Below are positions 7,505-15,277 of a stretch of DNA of 38,976 bases, piece after piece. The notes under the pieces were generated by a model. That model saw nothing but the letters and a program-made list of their open reading frames with translations, ran no database searches and was not told the DNA's origin. Each line of letters opens with the position of its first letter. Position 1 is the first letter of the stretch. This DNA comes from Spirochaetales bacterium. GTDB lineage: Bacteria > Spirochaetota > Spirochaetia > DSM-27196 > Salinispiraceae. The stretch is taken from positions 1 to 38,976 of the forward strand of contig JAACWS010000030.1 in NCBI GenBank assembly GCA_009991955.1. Direction: 5' to 3'. A program made the translations under genes and the position numbers.

Positions 7505-8636
7505 AATCGACCAAGATTGTCCCCCCATGGGCTTCGACAATATTTTTTACACTCACCATTCCGAGCCCTGTACCACCGCCTTTCGAACGGGAGAAAAAAG
7601 GTTCAAATATTTTTTCTAAGGAGTCTGTGGGGATACCCTCTCCGTTATCTTTTACTTGAAACCTAATTGTTTGTTTTTCTACATTAGACTCTTTGTCAAC
7701 AAGTACTGCCACCTCTCCAGACTTATCCGTCAAAGCCTTTCTTCCGTTGTCTACGAGATTACTCAGGGCCCTTACGACTCGCTCCAAGTCGCCGTATAAC
7801 ACAAGTTCCCGATCTCCTGTGAGTAGTAGTCCAATATTCCTATTGAAAAAATCTTCTTTAAAAAGTGTTTCAATTCGGTCAAAGACCGTTCCAACTCTAT
7901 AGGGGGCCATTTCCAGCCGCATCCGGCCCCGGGAATAGTCCAACAATTCCCGGGTAAAATCATTTAGCCGGTCGCTTTCTCGAACGATTTTGCTGGCATA
8001 TCCCTGAAGTTTGACCGGATCATCAGCAACTATCTTTAATAGCTCACCGTACCCCCGAATTATCGAAATAGGGTTCTTTAGGTCGTGAATTATGAGGGAG
8101 ACTAGTTTCCCAAGGTTCGAGAAACGTTCGGCACGAATGAGGTCATCCTGGGTCTTTTTCAATTCTTCATAAGCGATCTCGAGAGCCTTATTTCGCTCAC
8201 TCAAATCATCTACGTAGCTTTCGTTACTGTTTCGTATCATGGCTGCCAAAGACCGAATAACCGATTGCACAACCGAAGGATTTTCGTGAAGTAGTCGTAC
8301 AAAGTCTTTTCGATCCAAATAGAGAACTTCTACCTTTGTCTCGGTTACCACCGATGCACTTCTTGGAAGATCGTCGACTAAAGCCATTTCCCCAAAAACG
8401 TGACCAGGACCTTGGCGCGTAAGGAGGTTGGGTTCTCCACTATGACTCACTTTGTAAATACCGACCCAGCCATTGACCAAGACGTAAAATCGTTCGGCTT
8501 CATCGCCTTCCCGAAATATATAGGTTCCCCCGGGAAAGGTTTGGGTATGAGCTACCGATGCTATGGCCCGAAGTTCTCTATTGTCGAGGTCTTTAAAAAA
8601 ATAGACGTGTTTTAGAAAAGCAAGATTGCCGGACAT
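7431..8636 (-). CDS. Cyclic-nucleotide-binding sensor histidine kinase
   Basis: This is a 401-residue soluble histidine kinase. Residues 1-125 form a CNMP/CRP-type cyclic-nucleotide-binding domain, with FGEMALVDDLPRSASV (81-96) resembling the phosphate-binding cassette. A helical linker (about 130-170) leads to the HisKA H-box IIHDLKNPI, with phospho-acceptor His184. The HATPase domain follows with an N-box (LVDNGRKAL), a G1 box (DNGEGI) and a G2 box (GGGTGLGM). There are no transmembrane segments, so it should sense a cytoplasmic ligand. No receiver protein lies nearby, so it is an orphan kinase. It has no ribosome site; its promoter places the start at the ATG. Its 3' end overlaps tatD by 74 nt. 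Confidence 0.92.
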   Translation of the reverse strand: MSGNLAFLKHVYFFKDLDNRELRAIASVAHTQTFPGGTYIFREGDEAERFYVLVNGWVGIYKVSHSGEPNLLTRQGPGHVFGEMALVDDLPRSASVVTETKVEVLYLDRKDFVRLLHENPSVVQSVIRSLAAMIRNSNESYVDDLSERNKALEIAYEELKKTQDDLIRAERFSNLGKLVSLIIHDLKNPISIIRGYGELLKIVADDPVKLQGYASKIVRESDRLNDFTRELLDYSRGRMRLEMAPYRVGTVFDRIETLFKEDFFNRNIGLLLTGDRELVLYGDLERVVRALSNLVDNGRKALTDKSGEVAVLVDKESNVEKQTIRFQVKDNGEGIPTDSLEKIFEPFFSRSKGGGTGLGMVSVKNIVEAHGGTILVDSTLGQGTTVTFRLPQKLEINEENL

Positions 8637-8643
8637 GGGACTT

Positions 8644-8672
8644 AGTATCTAATGACTTTGCTACTTAGGCAA
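8644..8672 (-). promoter_or_regulatory. Promoter of the histidine kinase gene, leaderless geometry
   Basis: On the minus strand TTGCCT (8667-8672), a 17-nt spacer and GATACT (8644-8649) end 8 nt before the ATG at 8636. No Shine-Dalgarno sequence precedes the ATG. The site sits just after the flaA terminator, which fits a separate transcription unit. Confidence 0.5.
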
Positions 8673-8680
8673 GCAAGGGA

Positions 8681-8711
8681 AATAAAAAAGGTCGGTTACA
8701 CACCGACCTTT
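8681..8711 (-). terminator. Rho-independent terminator of the flaA operon
   Basis: A perfect 10-bp stem (8687-8696 with 8702-8711, AAAGGTCGGT and its complement) closes a 5-nt loop. On the minus strand it is followed by TTTTTTATT. It lies 25 nt after the flaA2 stop and before the kinase promoter. Confidence 0.9.
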
Positions 8712-8735
8712 GTAACAAATCAACGGACTCGATTA

Positions 8736-9437
8736 TTACCAAGCGTCGTACATATCGTCAGGATCACGATTTTCTTCGGCAAAAAGATCGGTAACGACTC
8801 GAAGATCATCGAAATAAACGTAGTAAGTACCGTAGGTCTCGGTCATCGATGGCTCGATGATAAACCCAAGGATTCTAATTCCCCCTCGGTCACTGTAATT
8901 TGCATTACGTTGCTGAATTGTAGGGGGTATAGCTACCGTCAGCTCTTTCCAGCCAGAGAAGTTCATACGACCCATAGGGAGTGCTACTCGGGTACCAAAA
9001 TCGTCCTCAATGACTACTTTCAAAAGATGATTAAAGTTTCGACCTACAACCCAGACAGATATGGTCTTCGCTATTCCTGGAACAGCAAGGGGTCGAACGG
9101 GCTCAACACTTATCTCGGTCCATCCTCTTCGAAAATAATCAACTCGAACACCAAGTACGTAAAGGTCTGGTTCTTCTACCCCCGCCTCCGCTGCACCCTC
9201 GAGGGGTCGCTTTCCAAGGGGCGATCCCTCAAAGCGCCGATGACTCAATACACCGTGGTCAAGGGGCATTCGAACAGTCCAGAATCCTGGATCTTCGAAT
9301 TTAGCAACCGAAATTTCCGTGAGTCTTTGTTGAGCCGTATCGACACCGAGCCGGTTGTTTGCTGGCGCAGTTTCCTGAGCGAATGAAGGAAACACGAACA
9401 TGAGGGCGACGCCTAATACGACGATTACCTTTTTCAC
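8736..9437 (-). CDS. flaA2: Flagellar filament outer-layer (sheath) protein FlaA, second paralogue
   Basis: This is a 233-residue exported protein of the FlaA family, which coats or caps the FlaB core of spirochaetal periplasmic flagella. An N-terminal signal peptide (about residues 1-20) ends in a likely SFAQ cleavage site. The mature part has the FlaA pattern of VPGIAKTISVWVVGRNFNH, an FSGWKELTVAIP strand and the C-terminal YYVYFDDLRVVTDLF. The start is GTG at 9437, directly after the TAA of flaA1, with GGAGGG inside the end of flaA1, so translation is coupled. A strong terminator follows. The flaA2 label rests on order and size; the paralogue numbering is my choice. Confidence 0.9.
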   Translation of the reverse strand: MKKVIVVLGVALMFVFPSFAQETAPANNRLGVDTAQQRLTEISVAKFEDPGFWTVRMPLDHGVLSHRRFEGSPLGKRPLEGAAEAGVEEPDLYVLGVRVDYFRRGWTEISVEPVRPLAVPGIAKTISVWVVGRNFNHLLKVVIEDDFGTRVALPMGRMNFSGWKELTVAIPPTIQQRNANYSDRGGIRILGFIIEPSMTETYGTYYVYFDDLRVVTDLFAEENRDPDDMYDAW

Positions 9438-10208
9438 TTAGTTACCCTCCAGCGCGTTGGACCAAAGATTTTCTATTTCCTCAGGTATCGCCAAGCCTTC
9501 TCCATCGAATGGTGCTTCGAAGACATCGGTGAAGACTTTGATTTCATCAATATAGATGTAGAAACCCGCTACCCTTTCGGTAGGCTGAGTCCACATTACT
9601 ATCTTCACTAACTCAAGACCTTGACGCTGGGGAACCCAGACCACATCTTGGGGAATATAGGTAGGAATATTCACCTTCAGGTTTTGCCAACCTCGATAAT
9701 TAATATTACCCATTCGCAAGACGTGAACTATCCCTCGATGGTCCATCAAGTGAATATCCATGTAGTAGTTATGATTTGAGCCCCACACCCAGAAGTCTAT
9801 GTTCTGTACACGACCGGGAATTGGTATGCCCTTGGCAACCGGCTCACCATTTTCGTCGTCTTCATCCTCAACAGGGATGAATTCTAGAAAATTATAGCCC
9901 ATCCGATCAAACGAGGCTTGAACCCCGATCGACCTTAATTGGACGTCTCCAGGGGCAACTCGATATAAGGCCTGTGGCCAGGTATCTACCCAGGCATACG
10001 TTGGAAAACCCTCAGTAACAAACTTGCTTCCACGAACAATCCATCGATGATTCTGACGGTAATCGTACTGACCATCATCCTCAGGACCGTCAAATCGCTC
10101 GATAATCCGGGACTGAAGGTTCTCAGTTTGCCGGTCGGCGAACGCGGTTGGAGCAATAAGCACGAAGCTTGTCACCAGGAAAAACGCGAGCAAAACGCCT
10201 CGTTTCAT
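9438..10208 (-). CDS. flaA1: Flagellar filament outer-layer (sheath) protein FlaA, first paralogue
   Basis: This is a 256-residue exported FlaA protein of the periplasmic flagellum. I place the start at the ATG at 10208 because AAGGAG lies 6 nt before it and the peptide then opens with a normal signal sequence (MKRGVLLAFFLVTSF, ending near AFA-D). A longer frame to 10250 would add a cysteine-rich extension with no ribosome site. The FlaA hallmarks IDFWVWGSNHNYYMDIH, NYRGWQNLKVNIP and FYIYIDEIKVFTDVF are present. It is transcribed from a near-perfect sigma-70 promoter with a leader of about 42 nt and is followed without spacing by flaA2. Confidence 0.93.
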   Translation of the reverse strand: MKRGVLLAFFLVTSFVLIAPTAFADRQTENLQSRIIERFDGPEDDGQYDYRQNHRWIVRGSKFVTEGFPTYAWVDTWPQALYRVAPGDVQLRSIGVQASFDRMGYNFLEFIPVEDEDDENGEPVAKGIPIPGRVQNIDFWVWGSNHNYYMDIHLMDHRGIVHVLRMGNINYRGWQNLKVNIPTYIPQDVVWVPQRQGLELVKIVMWTQPTERVAGFYIYIDEIKVFTDVFEAPFDGEGLAIPEEIENLWSNALEGN

Positions 10209-10257
10209 CCTACACTCCTTTTCGTTGCATTTTACGCAAAAGATGCACACACAAATG

Positions 10258-10287
10258 ATTATATTGTGGGCGTTATTCCTTTGTCAA
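10258..10287 (-). promoter_or_regulatory. Consensus sigma-70 promoter of flaA1-flaA2
   Basis: On the minus strand the -35 is TTGACA (10282-10287) and the -10 is TATAAT (10258-10263), with an 18-nt spacer. Both hexamers match consensus exactly. Transcription should start near 10251, which leaves a leader of about 42 nt before flaA1. The site shows no sigma-28 elements, in contrast to the first flaB gene. Confidence 0.9.
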
Positions 10288-10383
10288 ATAGGGGGAACGC
10301 TATAAACCTCCATTTTTCATCAGCTCAGAATCTTAAGTCATTAAGGTGCAATGACCAACTCGGCCTGCTAACAAGATTACAGA

Positions 10384-10433
10384 GGTCCCCGATAGTACAC
10401 CCCTAGACTATCGGCAGCAATTACTCCGGGACC
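10384..10433. other. Nested inverted repeats between flaA1 and the membrane gene
   Basis: GGTCCC (10384-10389) can pair with GGGACC (10428-10433) around an inner stem CGATAGT/ACTATCG (10390-10396 with 10407-10413). There is no T-run on either side, so it is not a standard terminator. A separate 7-bp hairpin (ATCCGAA/TTCGGAT, 10509-10525) and the palindrome CCGAATTCGG (10530-10539) lie directly after the membrane gene stop. These may form the 3' end of that transcript. Confidence 0.4.
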
Positions 10434-10540
10434 GAAATGTATTTTGCTCTTCTCCAGGTTTTTTTAGAAAAAACACGGATTCTGCATACTAATCCATTTC
10501 GCTCGGGAATCCGAATGCTTCGGATAACTCCGAATTCGGC

Positions 10541-11254
10541 TCAGCGATGACCAAAAATCACCTTGCGATACCATTCAATATAGGAACGACTCCATTGTTC
10601 AAAGGCAATCCAAGTCGGAAGAAAAGATTCTTTCGTTCTTTGTACCAAATAGCGCACATTGTGCATAGCTACTGTAAGGCCAAATAGTAAAAGGACAAAA
10701 ATAGTGCTACGAACTGGGAGCCTTTGAAAGACTAAGACCGGCACAAGACTATGGGCAAAGAGAAAGAGCCCATATAACCCGGTTGAGGTTACCAAGATTT
10801 CTGGAGTTAGACGAGAATCTCTTACATAGGATAGCCATTGAAAAGTAACATACACAACTCCAGCCCGTAGGAGTGGCAAGTAAACTATTCGGGAGATTAG
10901 TCCCGGAGAGGGAAACACGAAAGTCTCTGACAAACCAACCAAGAACAGAAAACCACCTATCTTCCCGGTTAGCTCGAAGTCGCTCCAGGTACTCGGCTTC
11001 ATGAGTAACGACGAAAGGATGAGGACGACCAACGGAAGCAGTACTTGAGAAAAGGTGTAGGTTCCATATAAATCTTCAATAGAAAGCTGAGGACTAAAGG
11101 CAGAGGAGAAAAGAATTCGTGCGACGATCCAAGGAATGAACCAGAAGAGACCCCGAATGAGTCCGCGAATGTACTCCTGGTATCCGGTCATTCCAATTTC
11201 CAAGCCAACATAGAGAAGAAGAAGAGGCATGCTTACTACCGAAAAGAAATACAT
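10541..11254 (-). CDS. Multi-pass membrane protein of unknown function
   Basis: This 237-residue protein has about six or seven hydrophobic segments (roughly residues 4-22, 33-50, 69-86, 97-112, 127-142, 153-175 and 182-200). It ends in a basic, Trp- and Arg-rich cytosolic-type tail. I see no catalytic motif and do not recognise the family. It has its own promoter (11261-11289), placed so that transcription would begin at the ATG, and no ribosome site. It reads toward flaA1, but the two are separated by about 330 nt containing hairpins and the flaA promoter, so co-transcription is not required. Confidence 0.75.
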   Translation of the reverse strand: MYFFSVVSMPLLLLYVGLEIGMTGYQEYIRGLIRGLFWFIPWIVARILFSSAFSPQLSIEDLYGTYTFSQVLLPLVVLILSSLLMKPSTWSDFELTGKIGGFLFLVGLSETFVFPSPGLISRIVYLPLLRAGVVYVTFQWLSYVRDSRLTPEILVTSTGLYGLFLFAHSLVPVLVFQRLPVRSTIFVLLLFGLTVAMHNVRYLVQRTKESFLPTWIAFEQWSRSYIEWYRKVIFGHR

Positions 11255-11260
11255 TGGAAG

Positions 11261-11289
11261 AGTTTATCAAAGGACAGGGAGTTTGTCAT
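11261..11289 (-). promoter_or_regulatory. Promoter of the membrane protein gene, leaderless geometry
   Basis: On the minus strand ATGACA (11284-11289), 17 nt, and TAAACT (11261-11266) end 7 nt before the ATG at 11254. The bases between the -10 and the ATG contain no Shine-Dalgarno sequence. It lies back to back with the metX promoter. Confidence 0.55.
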
Positions 11290-11309
11290 GACACAAGGTA
11301 GACAAATTA

Positions 11310-11338
11310 TTGACCAATACCCGAGGGTAGACTAGGAT
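11310..11338 (+). promoter_or_regulatory. Promoter of metX-metW
   Basis: TTGACC (11310-11315), a 17-nt spacer and TAGGAT (11333-11338) end 9 nt before the metX ATG. The predicted start is at or one or two bases before the ATG. AGGA inside the -10 could serve as a weak ribosome site only if transcription began further upstream. No SAM riboswitch or other leader structure fits in this space. Confidence 0.55.
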
Positions 11339-11346
11339 ACCTACCT

Positions 11347-12489
11347 ATGTCTCACGCCTTTCATGACCTTTCGGTCGTCCAACCCCAATGGGTCACCTTT
11401 GCCCAGAGCAGTCTCCTCTTGGAAAGCGGTAAGACCTTTGGCACCCTGACAGTACAGTACGAGACCTACGGTACCCTCAACGAGGATAGATCAAATGCAA
11501 TTCTGTTAGTGCATGCCTTTTCGGGTGACGCCCATGCGGCGGGATACCACGATAAACCAGGTAACAACCCCGGGTGGTGGTTTGAAATGGTGGGTCCGGG
11601 AAAGGCCTTCGACACAAACCAGTTTTTCATTATTTCTTCAAACTGCCTCGGGGGTTGTATGGGCACTACAGGCCCGTCCTCGAAAAATTCCGAAACCGAC
11701 AAACCCTTCGGTATGGAATTTCCGGTTATTACGATAAAAGACCTCGTCAATACCCAAAGACTGCTCGTGGAATATTTGGGTATCTCGAAGCTTTTTGCGG
11801 TAGCCGGAGGTAGCATGGGCGGAATGCAAGTCCTCGATTGGGCCGTAAGCCATCCTCACATGGTGCATAAGGCGATTGTACTGGCATCTACCGGAAGGCT
11901 GTCGGCCCAGGGACTAGCCTTTAATGCCGTAGGTAGAAATGCAATTTATTCCGACCCCCATTGGAAAAATGGCGATTATTACGGAGGAGTATACCCCCGA
12001 AATGGCCTTTCTATCGCTCGGATGATTGGCCATATAACCTACCTCTCGGATGAAAGTATGGCTCTAAAGTTTGGACGTAAACTTCAGGAACGAGAAGCCT
12101 ACGGCTACGATTTCGATGATCGATTCCAAGTAGAAAGTTACCTCAACTACCAAGGGGATAAATTTGTTGAACGTTTCGATGCAAACTCCTACATCTACCT
12201 ATCGAAAGCGATGGACTATTTTGATTTAGCAAGCTATCCAGGGGGCATCGAGGGAGCGCTTGGTAGGACAACATGTGCTTTTTTACTCCTTTCCTATTCG
12301 AGTGACTGGCTGTTCCCCACCTATCAGTCGAAAGAGTTGGTCTATCCGATGATGAAAATAGGAAAAAATGTCTCGTTCGCCGAACTTTCGAGCCCCTACG
12401 GACACGACTCCTTTCTTTTGGAACATCAACGCCAAGGAATTTTAATCTCGTCTTTTTTACAAGCCCCCCACCGGGAGGACCAGGAATAA
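11347..12489 (+). CDS. metX: Homoserine O-acetyltransferase (MetX)
   Basis: This 380-residue alpha/beta hydrolase acylates homoserine as the first committed step of methionine synthesis. The nucleophile elbow is GGSMGG with Ser156. The catalytic Asp lies in SSDWLFP and the His in GHDSFLLE near the C-terminus. The family patterns HAFSGDAHAAG and NCLGGCMGTTGP are also present. Length and motifs are normal. Its TAA overlaps the ATG of metW by 1 nt (TAATG), so the two proteins are made together. Transfer of acetyl versus succinyl cannot be settled by eye. Confidence 0.95.
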   Translation: MSHAFHDLSVVQPQWVTFAQSSLLLESGKTFGTLTVQYETYGTLNEDRSNAILLVHAFSGDAHAAGYHDKPGNNPGWWFEMVGPGKAFDTNQFFIISSNCLGGCMGTTGPSSKNSETDKPFGMEFPVITIKDLVNTQRLLVEYLGISKLFAVAGGSMGGMQVLDWAVSHPHMVHKAIVLASTGRLSAQGLAFNAVGRNAIYSDPHWKNGDYYGGVYPRNGLSIARMIGHITYLSDESMALKFGRKLQEREAYGYDFDDRFQVESYLNYQGDKFVERFDANSYIYLSKAMDYFDLASYPGGIEGALGRTTCAFLLLSYSSDWLFPTYQSKELVYPMMKIGKNVSFAELSSPYGHDSFLLEHQRQGILISSFLQAPHREDQE

Positions 12490-13088
12490 TGAATGAGCAA
12501 AACTTTCAGAGCTTTAGTTATGAAGAAATTGCCAAATTTGTCGAACCCAAATCCCGGGTTCTCGATCTTGGGTGTGGGGAAGGGGAACTTCTCGAGCTTC
12601 TCACAAAAACTAAGGGTGTAAACGGTCGAGGGGTTGATATAGAAGAAACGATGATAGTTGCATGTATTTCTAAGGGACTTTCAGTCTTCCAAGGCAACCT
12701 CGAGGAAGGTCTTAAGGATTACCCCGACAAGAGTTACGACTTCGTAATCTTAAATCAGACCCTTCAAATGATTCACAAGCCAGCCTTCCTTTTAAAAGAA
12801 ATGGTGCGGGTTGGAAAACGGGTCGTCGTTAATTTTCCTAATTTTGGATACCTCATTAATCGAATTCAATTAGGAATAGGCGGCACAATGCCGGTAAACA
12901 AAAATATTCCCTATCAGTGGTTCGATACACCGAACATCCACTTTTGTACCCGACGAGACTTCTTTCAACTCTGTAAAAGTTTGGGGATCCGTATCGTAGA
13001 CGAAATTGCCATCCACAAAAATCGAAAGATAAAACTAGGCAAAGATATCTTTGCGTCCCAGATCTGCTTGCTTTTGGAGGAAATATAG
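12489..13088 (+). CDS. metW: Methionine biosynthesis protein MetW
   Basis: This is a 199-residue class I methyltransferase-fold protein. The SAM-binding motif I is VLDLGCGEGELL (about residues 24-35), followed by DIEE near 51 and an FVILNQTLQM strand near 90. MetW is normally encoded next to metX and is thought to act with it in methionine synthesis. The exact reaction is poorly defined in the literature. The 1-nt TAATG overlap with metX supports coupled expression. The metW stop (TAG, 13086-13088) forms part of the -35 of the infC promoter. Confidence 0.92.
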   Translation: MNEQNFQSFSYEEIAKFVEPKSRVLDLGCGEGELLELLTKTKGVNGRGVDIEETMIVACISKGLSVFQGNLEEGLKDYPDKSYDFVILNQTLQMIHKPAFLLKEMVRVGKRVVVNFPNFGYLINRIQLGIGGTMPVNKNIPYQWFDTPNIHFCTRRDFFQLCKSLGIRIVDEIAIHKNRKIKLGKDIFASQICLLLEEI

Positions 13089-13115
13089 ACAGACCAGACT
13101 CCCATCTGATATAGT
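13086..13115 (+). promoter_or_regulatory. Sigma-70 promoter of the infC-rpmI-rplT unit
   Basis: TAGACA (13086-13091) and TATAGT (13110-13115), each one base from consensus, are separated by 18 nt. The predicted start near 13122 gives a leader of about 80 nt before infC. The -10 is inside a small inverted repeat (TATAGT...ACTATA, 13110-13127). Confidence 0.6.
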
Positions 13116-13203
13116 GTCGGAACTATACCCAAACGGCATGCTTCACCGGATTTTTTGAAACCCCAAACTAATTCAATGAAACCGAAAGAAGTTAGGAGGA
13201 AGA

Positions 13204-13725
13204 TTGGCTTCGAAGAGTTTAAAGATTAACGAAATGATCAAGGTGCGAGATGTTCGCCTAATCGACGATTTAGGAGAACAACTCGGAGTTGTACCTACAA
13301 TTCAGGCTTTGGCCATGGCAAAAGAAAAAGGACTCGACTTAGTAGAGGTTTCTCCTAACGCAAATCCCCCAGTTTGTAAGCTCATTGATTACGGAAAGTA
13401 CAAATACGAAACAGAAAGAAAGAATCGAGAGTCAAAGAAAAAACAAAAACAGGTCAGACTTAAAGAAATCCGTATGCAGCCAAAGATTGAAAGCCATGAC
13501 TTGGCATTTAAAACAAAGCATATCCTGGACTTCCTTGAAGAAGGCAATAAAGTAAAGGTGACAATTCGATTCCGAGGGCGAGAACTCGCTCATACCGAGA
13601 TTGGACGGGACGTTCTCTTGAAAGTGTTAGCAAACCTTGGGGAAGAAACCCATGTGGTTGAAAGACCTCCAACGATGGAGGGGCGTTTCATGTACATGAT
13701 GCTAAATCCAAAGGCAAGAAAATAA
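13204..13725 (+). CDS. infC: Translation initiation factor IF-3
   Basis: IF-3 binds the 30S subunit and checks start-codon and initiator-tRNA choice. This 173-residue protein has the N-domain start [15 protein letters not shown], the lysine-rich linker (about residues 75-90) and the C-domain (about 91-173) with [17 protein letters not shown]. The start is TTG at 13204, 4 nt after AGGAGG. An overlapping ATT at 13203 is out of frame. Use of a rare start fits the known IF-3 feedback on its own gene, although E. coli uses AUU. rpmI and rplT follow in the usual order. Confidence 0.95.
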   Translation: MASKSLKINEMIKVRDVRLIDDLGEQLGVVPTIQALAMAKEKGLDLVEVSPNANPPVCKLIDYGKYKYETERKNRESKKKQKQVRLKEIRMQPKIESHDLAFKTKHILDFLEEGNKVKVTIRFRGRELAHTEIGRDVLLKVLANLGEETHVVERPPTMEGRFMYMMLNPKARK

Positions 13726-13756
13726 AACTGCGGGATTAACCCGGAAAGGAGAAACA

Positions 13757-13954
13757 ATGCCAAAGATGAAGACCCGAAGGGCAGCAGCAAAGCGCTACAG
13801 CTTTACCGCTACCGGAAAAGTAAAGTACAAGCGACAAGGCCTTCGACACATTTTGACCAAGAAGTCAACCAAACGCAAGCGAAGACTGCGATCGGCTGGA
13901 TTACTATCACCTGCTGAAGTAGCACGAGTGCGCATCTTAATGCCTTACAGTTAA
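13757..13954 (+). CDS. rpmI: 50S ribosomal protein L35
   Basis: This is a 65-residue, very basic ribosomal protein with the [20 protein letters not shown] opening and the [11 protein letters not shown] core of L35. An AAAGGAG ribosome site precedes the ATG. It lies between infC and rplT, the order conserved across bacteria. The 102-nt spacer to rplT contains several short hairpins and could carry L20 feedback control. Confidence 0.95.
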   Translation: MPKMKTRRAAAKRYSFTATGKVKYKRQGLRHILTKKSTKRKRRLRSAGLLSPAEVARVRILMPYS

Positions 13955-14056
13955 GGAAGCCCCCGGAAAGGTTCCAGAGGTTTTTTGCCGAGCTCGAGGC
14001 TTATGGCTGCCAAAGAGCCGGAAAGTTAATCGCGCCTGAGGGCAAGGAGAATAAAA

Positions 14057-14410
14057 ATGCCAAGAGCAGTTGATGGAACTCGCCGGAAAGATCGGCGAAA
14101 GAGAATTCTTAAGTTAGCAAAGGGTTATTGGGGACGTCGTAGTACAAACATGCGGACTGCAAAAGATGCAGTAAAGAAGAGCCTCACCTACGCATACCGC
14201 GATCGAAAAAACAAGAAGAGAGACTTCCGCAGGTTGTGGATCGCCCGTATTTCCGCCGCAGTTCGCGAAGAGGGCTTGAACTACAGCCGGTTTATTTCCG
14301 GGCTTCACCGGGCAAAGGTTGAAGTAAATCGTAAGATTCTTTCAAACCTGGCAATTGAAGATCGAGAAGCCTTCCAGGCCCTCGTAGAAACAGCAAAAAA
14401 GGCCCTGTAA
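14057..14410 (+). CDS. rplT: 50S ribosomal protein L20
   Basis: This 117-residue assembly protein binds 23S rRNA. The [20 protein letters not shown] opening, [19 protein letters not shown] and the C-terminal INRKIL-type segment ([19 protein letters not shown]) are all typical. AAGGAG lies 7 nt before the ATG. In other bacteria L20 represses the infC-rpmI-rplT mRNA. The gene downstream starts 3 nt after the stop, so division genes may share the transcript. Confidence 0.96.
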   Translation: MPRAVDGTRRKDRRKRILKLAKGYWGRRSTNMRTAKDAVKKSLTYAYRDRKNKKRDFRRLWIARISAAVREEGLNYSRFISGLHRAKVEVNRKILSNLAIEDREAFQALVETAKKAL

Positions 14411-14413
14411 GAA

Positions 14414-14890
14414 ATGATTAGCGTAGAACAGATTCGAATGTTAGAAAGTAAGGTTCAGAAGGCTGTCGCAATGCTCGGCTCCCTGCAGGAGGAAAACTCC
14501 TTGCTTAAATCTCGATTAGGGGAATACGAAACCCGAATCGATGAACTGGAATTTCTTATTGAGGAATTCAAGGAAGAGCAAACAGAAATTGAACAAGGAA
14601 TTATTTCTGCGCTAAATAAACTCGACAGCTTAGAGTCTGCCACTCGGCAGGCTCAGGCTCCTCGCACCATTGAGCTTGCCCAGGTCCCTACAGACGAACC
14701 GACAACTGAACCAGTAATTGAACCCGCACCCACCCAGGAGCAGGGCGGATACGAGCCAGAACCCGGTTCCGAGTCTAAGCCTGTCACTGCCGAAGAGCCG
14801 ATAACCGACCCTGAGCCCGAAGCCATCGATAAAACAGACGAGCAAGCAGAAGAAATAAAAACCGATACCATCGAACTGGATATATTTTAG
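14414..14890 (+). CDS. ZapB-like coiled-coil protein with acidic tail
   Basis: This 158-residue protein has two parts. Residues 1-80 are a continuous heptad-like coiled coil (LESKVQKAVAMLGSLQEENS and onward). Residues 85-158 form a low-complexity Pro-, Glu- and Thr-rich tail that ends in the hydrophobic TIELDIF. Position directly before zapA and the coiled coil suggest a ZapB-like partner of the division ring, but the tail is not part of ZapB and similarity to ZapB is only structural. It starts 3 nt after rplT with a weak ribosome site (GTAAGAA). Confidence 0.6.
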   Translation: MISVEQIRMLESKVQKAVAMLGSLQEENSLLKSRLGEYETRIDELEFLIEEFKEEQTEIEQGIISALNKLDSLESATRQAQAPRTIELAQVPTDEPTTEPVIEPAPTQEQGGYEPEPGSESKPVTAEEPITDPEPEAIDKTDEQAEEIKTDTIELDIF

Positions 14891-14899
14891 GAACCTCGG

Positions 14900-15241
14900 A
14901 TGGCAAATAGACCAGAGAGGGTCAAAATAGAACTCCTCGGCACTACTTTTTCTATTCAATCGGATGAGGATCCGGAATACCTTCGGTCCATGCTCCTTTT
15001 TTTGGAAGAGAAAATTGCCCAGGTAAAAGATTCGGTTCCTCTGGCAGATCCCTTGAAGATTTCTATTCTTACATCCTTGCTTATCGCCGACGAGCTTTTT
15101 AAAAGTCGCCAAGAACCTTCAAGCGAATCTCCTCTTTCCCGGACAGACAATGACCTTTTTTCTGAGGAAGTTTCCGAGATTACCCAGAGGTTAATTCGAC
15201 AACTCGACGCTGCGCTGACCGAAGAGGAACCTTCCGATTGA
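14900..15241 (+). CDS. zapA: Cell division protein ZapA
   Basis: This is a 113-residue ZapA-family protein that bundles FtsZ filaments. The N-terminal globular part (VKIELLGTTFSIQSDEDPEY, residues 8-27) is followed by a long helix with LEEKIAQVKD and ILTSLLIADELFK. The C-terminal segment (about 85-113) is acidic. AGGA precedes the ATG. It follows the coiled-coil gene by 9 nt, which supports a joint function in division. Confidence 0.88.
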   Translation: MANRPERVKIELLGTTFSIQSDEDPEYLRSMLLFLEEKIAQVKDSVPLADPLKISILTSLLIADELFKSRQEPSSESPLSRTDNDLFSEEVSEITQRLIRQLDAALTEEEPSD

Positions 15242-15266
15242 CTATTGCCTGCCCTACCTTTAGTAT
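15238..15266 (+). promoter_or_regulatory. Candidate promoter of the PilZ-TPR pair
   Basis: TTGACT (15238-15243) overlaps the zapA stop. After 17 nt comes TAGTAT (15261-15266), the same -10 as in the tRNA promoter. The ATG at 15278 has no Shine-Dalgarno sequence, and the predicted leader is only about five nucleotides. Confidence 0.45.
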
Positions 15267-15277
15267 TCTTATAAATC

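Noticed and set aside
8652-9386. 244-codon ORF on the plus strand
   Set aside because: It is antisense to flaA2, has no ribosome site, and the peptide is low in recognisable structure. flaA2 has family motifs, a signal peptide and a terminator.
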